A DNA stretch of 64,000 nucleotides from Prunus persica (taxonomy: Eukaryota > Streptophyta > Magnoliopsida > Rosales > Rosaceae). The DNA lies in the NCBI RefSeq assembly GCF_000346465.2, contig NC_034011.1:62001-126000 (forward strand). The letters run 5' to 3'. A program made the position numbers and the translations under genes. Under the pieces are notes generated by a model, which had not been told where the DNA came from, searched no databases, and was given only the letters and a program-made list of their open reading frames with translations. Positions 31,684-41,746 of this stretch are shown in pieces. How positions within the stretch are numbered: the first letter of the stretch is position 1; each line of letters opens with the position of its first letter.

Positions 31684-32899
31684 TTAACGAGGGTGCTGCA
31701 TAGTGTTACTGTGAGTTAGTTTCAGCGCTTCTTCTCGGATGCATGCAAGGTTAATTTTTATCTCCTTGCAAAGTCTACCCTCAACAAGCCGAACGGGCAA
31801 CCACAGCTTTGGCTTTACATCAACCAAGTAGGAAAGAGTTGTGTGCATTTGCTGCTCTATCAATGAGTCGTCACATGATATTTCCCTATTCAGCTGCATC
31901 AACAATCATTCATTTTGACCCTGTAAGCTTTTAAAAATGAATCCCATTGTTGTATTGTATTGTACCTACCAAGTGTAGGCCTCATTTACCTCCGTCTAAG
32001 CTATTGTATTGTTTGCACCAGAGTACCCTAGAGAGACAGAGTTTAGAAGAGAAATTTACCCGTTGAAGAGACCATTTTCCTTGAAAGATTTCAAAGTCCC
32101 CTTCAACCATGTTAAATTCGATATCACGCTTGTGACCCAAATTAGGAAGGATCTCAAGCGGAGTCTCATAACAATCTACGATTCCTTTAGCATTGAATTT
32201 CAGCCCAAATGCCAAGTTTTGCTGCCCAATCTGTTAGAAATTTCAAATGTGAAATATGAGAGCCTACCCCATGAAATATTACAAGAAAGAAAGGCAGACA
32301 CAGACACAGACGCACGCAACGCAAATTAAGGAGCAAACCTGAAAAAGTCGAGCGTAGTTGTCTGTCTTATGGAGCAATCGACAGACGGCAAGTCCCGGAA
32401 TGAAGTCGGCCAATCTCTCATAATCAGTCAAGAGATTCCAGACAGTGTTGAGTGGGGCCTCTATCCCAATTTCCGATCGGATCCTCCGACAGTTGTTTCC
32501 CGTCTTCTCTATCTCTACATCAATATCAATATCAATCTCAATATCAATATCATCCGCCGCAGCATCCATATTTATGCTTACGTCACCATCACCATCCTCC
32601 GATACCGCTTGGTCATCATCATCATCCTCGTCATCCTGAGACAAGAAGGCCGAATCGAACTTGTTTGAAGATGAGCACTGCGCATGAGGTCTGCAACTGG
32701 AATGGGAGACGGCGGAATGGTTTGGTTTTATAAAAGAAGACGAGTAAACACTCGCCGCAAAGTTTGGGGTTTTTGAAGGCGGGTTTGCTTTTGTTACTGT
32801 TAGTAGCAGTAAGTAAGAGGGCTTCGCAGTTGCGGCAGCAGCAACAGCAGAAGCAGTGGGAGAAGGGACAGGGACAATATTAGCGCTTTGCATTTTCAT
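31684..32899 (-). CDS. Plastid-targeted polyketide cyclase/START-like lipid-binding protein
   Basis: Three exons (32339-32899, 32060-32230, 31684-31893) give 313 residues. The first ~70 residues are rich in Ser, Ala and Pro and poor in acids, like a chloroplast transit peptide. Residues ~90-135 are strongly acidic, with an unusual DIDIEIDIDIDVEIE run coded by a repeat of ATATCAATATCA-type hexamers. The coenzyme Q-binding/cyclase (COQ10-type, START-like) fold starts at RRIRSEIGIEAPLNTVWNLLTDYERLADFIPGL, continues through GLKFNAKGIVDCYETPLE and RDIEFNMVEGDFEIFQGKW, and ends with LSYLVDVKPKLWLPVRLVEG and a C-terminal helix. The Arabidopsis relatives (At4g01650, At1g02470 group, from memory) have no settled substrate. 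The start at 32899 is preceded by no closer in-frame ATG; a second ATG lies two codons on. Confidence 0.87.
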
Positions 32900-33028
32900 T
32901 CATTCACTCACTGACACGCAGCCATTCTTATCTGACTACCCGATGCTTTCTCCTCCTCCTGAATGAGTCATCATCAGTTATCCGACTCACTCGCATCTTC
33001 TTTCTCTGTTTTTTTTTTTTTTGGTTTA

Positions 33029-33071
<43 letters not shown>

Positions 33072-33404
33072 GTATTGTATTGTACATGTACGTGTACGGG
33101 CTTCATTGACTTGGGTAGTTCATAATTGGGTTGGTAGAGGCCCAGTGTCTACTTTAGGGTTTAGGGTCCAAACCCAGTATCCTCCACTCATAACCCTTCT
33201 TGCGAGGTTAATCCAGCCCATTTACCAAATTCTTTCTTTCTTTTCTTTGTACTGGGTCTGGATGAGGTGTAGGCGGAGGATTTGAAGAATGAACTCACAG
33301 ATGAGATATCAGAAATCTATATCAACTACCACTTTACCAGGCTCAGGCTCAGAGTAGAAAGACTTTCCTAGTTTCCTATCCACAAGGAACAAAACCGAAA
33401 GACA
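32900..33404. promoter_or_regulatory. Shared divergent promoter of the cyclase-like and cyclophilin genes
   Basis: Only 505 bases separate the two start codons, which point away from each other. A CT/GA microsatellite (33032-33068) lies near the middle, next to a poly-T run (33009-33022). GA repeats are binding sites for plant BPC/GAGA factors, and pyrimidine-rich stretches are common just after plant start sites. No obvious TATA box is seen on either side. Confidence 0.5.
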
Positions 33405-34262
33405 ATGCCTATGGCCTCTGCATCTGCTGTCTCAGTGCAAATCTTTCACACCCAGAGACGCACTCTTTCTCCTCCTTTCCGTCATTTCCAGGTGAATTCC
33501 ACAGCCCAAATATTGGATTTGAGCTTGAGACTTTGAGAGTAGGCCTGCCTTACCTATCTTGCTCATTTAAATTTGTCCTAAATGTAATTATTTTTTATGT
33601 GTGTGTGCTTCCAAGTTCCAGGGTGGTTATAGCCAATGTTCCATGCCATATGTGACATCCACTGCTACTGCTAAAAGGTTGCAGGTCACTCTACGCAGGC
33701 CTCCCTATGCATCCAGATTCTCTGCCAAACATCAAACAATGGTGTGCACCAACTCTATGTCAAATGTGAGTGCTTCTCCTTCTCCACTCCTTCAACAATG
33801 CAAGGAACGTTGAAATGGCTTAGAGGGTTTCAGTAAGTAGGAAATAAGCAACTTAGAGAAACGGGCGTTACTTGCAAAATCCGAATGGAAATACTAGTTT
33901 CTGAGAGTTAATTTTCTCCCGTGGTTGTGTGATTTTAGGATGTAGAGCAGCTGCAAGCCAAAGTAACAACCAAGTGCTTCTTTGACACAGAAATTGGCGG
34001 TGAAGCTGTTGGTCGGCTTGTACTGGGCCTCTTTGGTGACGTTGTTCCTAAAACCGTTGAAAACTTTCGCGCCTTGTGCACAGGCAAACCTTTCTTTCTC
34101 TTCTCTTCCCTTTCCAATTGCTGCTCTTATTCTGCTTCTTTGCTTTGTATTAATATTGATTGTTCTTGTAGGAGAGAAAGGATATGGTTATAAAGGATGC
34201 TCTTTCCACCGCATCATTAAAGATTTTATGATCCAAGGAGGGGACTTCACTGAAGGAGATGT

Positions 34263-34338
<76 letters not shown>

Positions 34339-35442
34339 ATAAATAAGATAGGATAGGATGTTCATGGGTTACTAAATTAATCCAAATTTAATTGTTTTTA
34401 CTGGCTGCAGGGAACAGGGGGAGTTAGTATCTATGGTTCCACATTTGCAGATGAGAGCTTTGCATGTATGTTCTTGTTACAGAGCATAGAAAATAGAATA
34501 GAGCTTATATTACTATTTTCAATTTAATGAGAACTTTTACTTGGAGTTGAGATCCTTTCATTTGAAAGGCATTTGATTGTTAGCTGAAAGCCCTTACAGT
34601 ACTAACATTAAAATACACTTATTGGCAGTGAAGCATGTTGGCCCTGGTGTACTGAGCATGGCTAATGCAGGCCCTGGTACTAATGGGAGCCAGTTTTTCA
34701 TCTGCACAGTGAAGGTAAGATGGCTGCTGCAACTTCGCAATTCTTTCTTTCTGCATATCACATATTTAACTAAATACTTTTCTCTGACTTGTTTGAATTC
34801 TCAGTATGCTTTCCTTCAAATCCCATGTCTATTCTATATTTCCTATACTTTATGGGCAGGAATGACTTTTTTGAATAGGTGCAACTGCTTTGTTTGGTTG
34901 CAATCTTCTTGAGAAGATTTGATTTTGTTTTCGTCTAAACAACCATACAGAACATTTCAAATAAATCTTTAAACAAGCCCATACAACATCTATGAGATCC
35001 ATCAACAGTTGAAAGAAGAACTGAGATATGCACACACACACACAGACAAATGGTTTTCAAGGTTTACTTCTATTTATGGATCAATTTTTGGTTTTTACAT
35101 CATCGCACATCCAGTCAAAGTAGGACACTAGAATGATTGGAAATAAAACATTAGTTTTTTAGTATTATATCACTGTGTTCATTCCAGGCAAAGAAATTAA
35201 GTGTAACTGAAATGTACCCTGTTTAGCTGAGTTAGTTATGTTCTGTTTCAGAACTTTGTCAATTAATGTTTTGGATGTGCATCATGTAGACTCCATGGTT
35301 GGACAATCGCCATGTGGTGTTCGGACACGTGATTGAGGGAATGGATGTTCTGCGGAAACTTGAATCCCAAGAGACAAGCAGGTCAGATGTCCCTCGTTTG
35401 CCATGCAGAATTGTTAACTGTGGAGAGTTGCTTTTGGACTGA
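33405..35442 (+). CDS. CYP20-3: Chloroplast cyclophilin (peptidyl-prolyl isomerase), CYP20-3/ROC4 type
   Basis: Seven exons (33405-33491, 33616-33765, 33939-34083, 34172-34260, 34411-34465, 34629-34714, 35290-35442) give 254 residues. The first ~75 are a Ser/Thr/Arg-rich transit peptide. The cyclophilin fold follows: [51 protein letters not shown] with the catalytic Arg, Phe, Met and Gln, then [14 protein letters not shown] and [10 protein letters not shown] with the Trp and His of the cyclosporin pocket. The C-terminus [12 protein letters not shown]...[12 protein letters not shown] favours CYP20-3 over thylakoid CYP20-2. CYP20-3 of Arabidopsis works in the stroma, is thioredoxin-regulated through Cys pairs and helps the cysteine synthase complex. 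Intron 3 has a GC donor (CAG|GCAAAC), intron 4 begins GTGATC directly followed by a 72-base CT repeat, and exon 2 has two acceptors six bases apart. Confidence 0.93.
34266..34337 (+). repeat. (CT)36 microsatellite five bases after a splice donor
   Basis: An uninterrupted 72-base CT run occupies intron 4 of the cyclophilin gene from position +6. The donor reads GAT|GTGATC. The whole intron is 150 bases, so the repeat is nearly half of it. Confidence 0.97.
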
Positions 35443-35882
35443 ATGCCTTCTTACTCGTCAAAAAGTATAACTGTGGAATGCAGTTTTCCGGTTTGTCTAT
35501 TCCAGAGTTGTTCTTAACTTTGTATCTTAGTTTGACTGTGAAATGAAATATACCAGTCATGCATCTGAAAGATTGTTCATTTCCGCTGAGAAAAGTTCAA
35601 ATGGGAATATATAAGCTAGAGATGAATGTACATCCAACATGACGTATTCTTTTGGACTAAAAACAAAGACACACTTATCACTATGTTTTTAGAAAAGAAC
35701 TACATGGAGTCAATTACACGAATTATATGGTATCAGTTGAACTCTATTGTTTTAGAAGATGTATAATAAGTTGGTCTTAAGGATCCTTAAATTCACTTTT
35801 TTTGGCCAACTTACTGCTAAACTTCATTGACTGACAATTGCATTCCAAGGTGACTGAAATAGTGACACGGTCGGTAGAAGAC
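35443..35882. other. Short spacer between two convergent genes
   Basis: The cyclophilin gene ends at 35442 and the HAD gene, on the other strand, at 35883. The 440 bases must hold both 3' UTRs; AATAAG/TATAAT-like signals are present on both strands, but cleavage sites cannot be fixed. Confidence 0.6.
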
Positions 35883-37643
35883 CTACGCAAGGACCACTGT
35901 GTCAACAGCAGTTGACTGTATAAATTGCTCTAGTTGTTGCCCCCCTTCCCCTTCCCATATCTCAGGTATTGCTTCTTTGATGTTGTGGATGCTGCTTAAT
36001 GCATGATCTGCACCAGGCACTAGTACTGAACTTCCCACCTGCCATAAGTTTCCAACTTGTATCAAAACCTCACAAAATTAAACTTCAAATAACTTGTTTG
36101 TTTGTTGATGGTAGTGAAGAGAATCCGCAAGTCATGCTTAAAACTTGTAGTTATTATGATGAGCTACAAGATTCCTTCCTCTGATGGTTCAGTTATTTCT
36201 ATTAGTTGTTTTTTTTTTGTAGTTGTAGGGCTCTTACAATGACTGTATGAAGTCCTGCTGCCTTCCCACTTGCTATGTTTCGAGCACTGTCATCAAAGAA
36301 AATCTGCAAAAAAATAATAATAATAATCTCCATTACATAATCTCCCTAATGTTTGAAGCAAAAGAATATGTAAAGTAAGGCTTGACCAAGAAAATAAGTA
36401 AAGATGGGGAACTTCCAAGTTTAGCTAAGCATCCAATCATACAGTTTTTTCCGGGTCAACATTTGCAATACGAATGGCAGCTTCAATTGCTTCCACAGAG
36501 GGTTTGCAGAGAATTGGTGAATTGGCTTTGCCCTCTGGTGTCCGTTCGATGAGGACCATTTGGTCATCTGATGTCCTGCAATCAACTGGTTCAAGGTGAT
36601 GAGGGTTAAGAGTTTCAAAGCATATGATGCCTTCAAAACAGTCTTCCAAGCCCAGCCTGTTGAGAACTTGAGCCGCATGAGCCTTATCAGCATTAGTGAA
36701 GATCTGAAAACACCAGTAGATGCATCCTAGTTTACCATAACCTATGACTCTATGAACAGGAGGCAGGAAATGTGAACAAATTTTAACCAGTACTGACGTA
36801 CTATTTTTCTCTGGGGCATCGATAACAGAAGGTTCCTTAACACCAGATCGTGCTTCAATGAATCGTAGGGTAGCCTGCCGTGGACGTGTGAATGAAACTC
36901 ATCGTTGTCAAATTCGTAACCAAGAGCCTGGATGAAGAGATGGAAACTATCAAAGTTCTAGATATATGTATATAAATATTGAAGTAGGATACTAAGATTG
37001 ATAGAAAACAAACTCCAAGGTCAATTGGACAGCGATCTGTTTTACCTTTAGACCGGCCATGGTTGTCCCATATTCCCTGTACAATTCCAGGCACATCCTT
37101 GGTACCTCACTTTCTTCTATTTGCAAGTGGTGCAGCATGAACTCTACAATCGAAATTGCTCAACCTCATTATGAGTAATCTATTAATGGTTATGAGTAGT
37201 GAAATACAATATTATCACCTGACTAATATATAGCATCTTCTTCTGATTATTAATAGTAGTTTACGGCCATACCTTCAATGTTCTTGCGGCATGCCAAGTT
37301 GAGACCTGAGCTCAGGGGATATAGAGTATCATCCAAATCTGTAAGACATGTTGGGAAGCCACCAAACAGAAGAGTGAGTAGTTGGTCAAGTGAAAGTCTG
37401 AAAGAAGAGATGCTTTTAATAGTTAAATCCAGAAATCTACACAATTAATTCAAAGTCAATAAAATTTACATATAAAAGAAGAAGAAGAAAAGCTTATAAT
37501 TTTCATCTGGTTAATCGAAACATTGTACACTTGGCTACAAAAATAGAGAGTGAGTGCCTTTTTTAAGTTGCATCATTGTATTGTATCTTACCAAAAAGCA
37601 AGTAGTCATATTTGGCTCCAACGGACCTCCCAACATCATCCAT
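35883..37643 (-). CDS. HAD-superfamily phosphatase, SDT1/pyrimidine 5'-nucleotidase type
   Basis: Seven exons (37592-37643, 37273-37338, 37046-37143, 36802-36927, 36443-36703, 36238-36303, 35883-36038) give 274 residues. All HAD motifs are present: motif I FDLDDTLYPLSSG (nucleophile Asp18, acid Asp20), motif II IFTNADKAHA, motif III lysine within ILCKPSVEA, and motif IV IFFDDSARN. The cap region is helical (FMLHHLQIEESEVPRMCLEL, YGTTMAGLKALGYEFD). Yeast relatives are Sdt1 (pyrimidine nucleotidase, suppressor of disruption of TFIIS) and Phm8; substrate in plants is not settled. The first splice falls inside motif I, between Phe17 and Asp18. Small exons and a cytosolic, untargeted start fit plant homologues. 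Partial dead copies lie ~6 kb away at 29692-30640. Confidence 0.92.
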
Positions 37644-39645
37644 CTTCAAGAATATACCTGAAACAAGGTTCCACAAAGCTGGTTAAGGAAACAAAGTTTA
37701 GAAGAGTGAATTTTGAAAATCCATCTTAATGAACATGTGCATATGAATGCTACTGGAAATTAAGAACACTTCCAGCAAACTCATAACTCAGTAAAACTCT
37801 GGCAGATTATATTCATTCAACACCATGTTCTTCAAACTACATCGATATATAGCGTATAAGGCCAGAAGAAGAGTAGAGAATAATGATGAATAACGATCAT
37901 TGAGAAATCAAAGTTTGGTGGATGAAAGGAAAATAAAGTGAGATATCTTAAAAATTCATCAAGAAATGCAAGAGATATGTATATATATATATATAGCTTC
38001 ATATTATGAAGCACCAAAGCAATTCTAATTTACGGATTTGTTATCACCTTGTTTCTCTGCCCGATTAGAGTCATCGTTTTCAGTATGCATGATGAAAGCA
38101 ATGCAAGTCCGTCGCAAAAACGTTAAATAATTTCAATTCTTTGCACGTATATGGAGTAGGAAACGAAAAAAATAGATAAAGATTACCTTGAAATTAATGT
38201 ATAGTAGAATGACTATATATAACAGCTCTGGTCTGGTCTGGTGCAAGATATAATTGGTTAGGGCCGGAGATTGTGTACATATAATATACCCACCAATTTG
38301 AAGAAGGTGCGAGATGATGCTCGCCATATCTGAGGTGAGGTGGTGAGAGCATATTAAATAAATAAAACTATATTCTCTTTGGTCGTATTCCGAATCACTA
38401 AAGTCTATGGAATTAAGGTAGAGCTGTCATTTTCGATCTCTATGCATGGGTTTTTCAATCTTAATTATCTCAGGGTATATATCAACAACATATACTATAT
38501 ATAGCTATAATCTATTAGCTAAACGACGTAAACGCAATGCATGCATGACCGTACGTCTCATCAATTAATCTCTTATCTTTGTCGGCAGCAGCTGGGGGAT
38601 GCTTGAGGGGGTTTAGGTTTGAGGATGATACTGCGGTACAAATTAATTGAAACAAAGAGATCATATAGTTTTTTATGAGCTAATAATTAAAGAATCAACC
38701 AAGGATATATTGGTCAGGAATTTAAGAATCAAGAAGATTACCCTGTAAGTGGGATTGTCAAGGTGACGACTATTCCTTCTTTCTAAGATCGATCGATGGT
38801 TACATGGAATAAAAGCATAATGCCCATAATCTAACATCTGTTTAAATCAAACGATATCGCTTTGTATTATTCTATCACTGTGTTTTCCCGTCTTTCTATC
38901 ATCTATCCATAGAATCTATGGATGGCGGATGCTGTCTGTCCCAGCAATTTGCAACCAACTAGGCTATAGGTGGTGGCTTTTGACGTGGCCCATTAGGAAT
39001 CTATCTACTCGTACATGGCACCAATTTCAAGCCAAAAAGTTTTTTGTTCAGTTGGGTTCTAGTGTGAGCTTAAGAAACAGCCTATGATGCTTAAGTTAGA
39101 CAGAGACAAACAATAATTAGGAGTCTTGGACTCATATCACATTCTTTGGTGGCTGGAGGTCTTGAATATTTATATTGTTTCTAGTTTAGGGCTCCAATTG
39201 GTAATCAGCATATGTTATGCACCCATTGACCAGTTTTAATTGCCATCATTGCTGCCTATCCCACCGACTAGCCAATTTGATTGTTTGATATTTGTTTTTG
39301 ACATTAACTGTTTAATAGGTGTGGGGGTCTTTTTATTCCAATAGCCTGACGAATAGGTCTGGGCTGCCGAAAAGAGAAATATGTGAAATTACCTCCTATG
39401 CCTGAGTTCAAGAATTAGGCCTCAAGAATGCTTCGAAAGGATAGTGAAGCCTTAGGAAGCATCATGGTTATCTTCACTAACAAAAACAACAACTGCTTAC
39501 AAATAATTTCTTAGCTTGGCATGAGAGGCTTATGGCATGGGAGCAAAACAATCATGAGTTTAGCATAAACATAGAGAGAGCTGTGAGTTCTTATGAAAGA
39601 CAGGGGTTCTAAGGAAAGGAGAAAGGGATTCTAAGAGGGTTTATT

Positions 39646-39687
<42 letters not shown>

Positions 39688-41175
39688 GAGAAATAATGGG
39701 TGTGTTGAGTAGTTTCCAGCAGCCTGACAAAAGCTTTGTCAGACTCTGGAATAGCTTGCCAAAAGAGAAAATGGAAGAGATGGAGGAATTGGGGCTCGAA
39801 ATTGCAGAGGTTCTGGGATGAGAGATGAAGCTTGCTCTCTGCATGTGGTTGTAGCTAGTGGTGAAGTAGTGGGTGTGGTTTGAGTGAATTTCCAGTTGCT
39901 TGACAAAGCTTGGTCGCACTCTAGATGATGATTTTTGCTGGGTAGAGGAAGCTCTCTTTTATAGGCACTAGAACCCTAATCCTATCAATCCTCCATTCCC
40001 ACTTTTCCTTTGCTTCTTTCCATTCACTCATTTTTGGTGAAATTTCTTTAACCAGAGCGGATGGGTCACAGGCTCTTTGGGGTTCCAAGGTTTTTGTGAG
40101 GCTGCACATTCTCATGGGGATGAGGTGCCACCTGCTTTTCTTCTTGGTTTCTCTATTAGAGCTCGCAGAGGAAAGGAGAATGGATAGAGATTTTGCCTAA
40201 TAGGTATTCCTCCTACACGTACAAATTCCCTTTGGTTTTGCGATGGCTTCATGTTGACTATGTTATGAAGCTTTGGCAAGGGTTGAATACAACACTAGAT
40301 ATTTTATTAGGTACTGGGCTGGGCTTTTCCTAAGGTATTGGGTCATCTCTTCTAGAGTATTGAGCTTTTTTCTCTCCTTTATGCTTACCCATATATTTGG
40401 GCTCAAGAAATGGGCTTGAGTTTTGGGGCTCCCAAGCAGCCCAAAACTTCCATTTCTTGGCTCATTAATGGGTCTCATTAAAGCTCGTTACTATCCATAC
40501 CACAACCCATTCAAGCAAGCCCCGAGCATTTACCTAGCTTGGGTCTATTTAAGCTTGTAGCGTGGCTAGGTGTAATAATAATGATTTTTCGCTTGGCATT
40601 GCATGTCGCTTGGCGTGCTTGAATTTTGTAGCTTTGAAAAGGGATATGACGCATGACGGGGTAATTAGCTTGGGCTCATAACTCTTAGCATGATAGATTG
40701 CATATTTATTTGGCATGGCACGTGGGTCATGACTCGTGCGAGCATGAATGACGAACTTTCAAGTGCCCCAAATCAAGTCTTTTCTTAATAAGGCAACGCT
40801 AAGTCGGGAATTCATTTGGGCCGAACCATGGATTTTTTGGGCCTCAACAATAGGCAAAGCGATCATGTGTGACATTACCTGAGTATTTGAATTGAGGATA
40901 AGTACGTAGGACTTATCCTCTACTCATCAGCATTGGGCTCTACAGGGCTCACATGCCCAACATGTAGTTGGTCAACTACACATAAAGGCAATTCATTCTA
41001 TAGTTTTATCTATAGCCCTTAGATGAGGTCATATCTCTTAACTGTTAGATCAAACTAACGATTAACCAATTTAATTCAACGATTACAAGATAGAGTCTCA
41101 TCTAAGGCGTGCTTATCTATGTACTTGTGTAAACAATGTGGTATGCTCCTAAATTATAGATAGATATAGGCGAAA
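37644..41175. other. Long intergenic region between the HAD and ABC1 genes
   Basis: 37644 to about 38400 is the upstream flank of the HAD gene. From 38400 to 41175 there is no convincing gene. A GA microsatellite lies at 39648-39683. Two related ~40-base blocks near 39705 (TTTCCAGCAGCCTGACAAAAG) and 39890 (TTTCCAGTTGCTTGACAAAG) and many in-frame stops suggest decayed repeat DNA, but I cannot assign a family. Confidence 0.45.
39648..39683 (+). repeat. (GA)n microsatellite
   Basis: An uninterrupted GA run of about 36 bases with no gene near it. Confidence 0.95.
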
Positions 41176-41334
41176 TTCTATAGTGAGGGTGCCGTATATG
41201 AACTCTTCATGTGAACCTTCATATTAGCCACATGATCATTTCATTAAACTTAAGTCAAGTTACTGTTCAGATGAATCATGTGGCTAATATGAAGGTCCAC
41301 TTCTATGGTCTATATATGGCACATCACAATAGAA
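41176..41334. mobile_element. Palindromic MITE, ~160 bp
   Basis: The left end TTCTATAGTGAGGGTGCC pairs with the complement of the right end TTCTATTGTGATGTGCC. The inner arms CCTTCATATTAGCCACATGAT and ATCATGTGGCTAATATGAAGG are exact complements, leaving a ~40-base loop. A related end appears at about 60120-60165. Confidence 0.75.
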
Positions 41335-41746
41335 CGACTCATAGATATGGACTCATGTACTAAATTAATACCAAAAAAGGACAACACCGTATTTTAACAT
41401 TTTGGGCTGGCTAATCTGTACGGAATAGTTCATCATACAAAAGTTGGGCCTGAGGAAAAGGACTGTGGGTGTAGTTGGTCCAAAATTGAAATTAGTTTGG
41501 GCCGAATTCTGTGTGATAAAAATGAAGATTTGGAGTCCGTCGGAACACGACTTATCAGTCTGTCTCACGGCGGCTTTAATGCTTTTTAAATTGTGTTTCA
41601 GACACGGCGGCTGGATGTTTGGTGGTTAATACTTTGAGGTTATGTTTATGTTTGGTATTGGAGGAGGAGAGCAGCAAACCAGGATTATACAATATTATAT
41701 TTGTATATCGAAATAATAAGAAGAAAAAGAAAAAGTAAAGAGAAGA

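Noticed and set aside
33982..34356. 124-codon plus-strand frame ending in Leu-Ser repeats
   Set aside because: It is out of frame with the cyclophilin exons and runs through introns and the CT microsatellite.
33405..35442. Assignment of the cyclophilin to thylakoid CYP20-2
   Set aside because: Considered first, but the VEIGGE-like start of the fold and the LESQET...CRI..CGEL C-terminus fit CYP20-3/ROC4 better.
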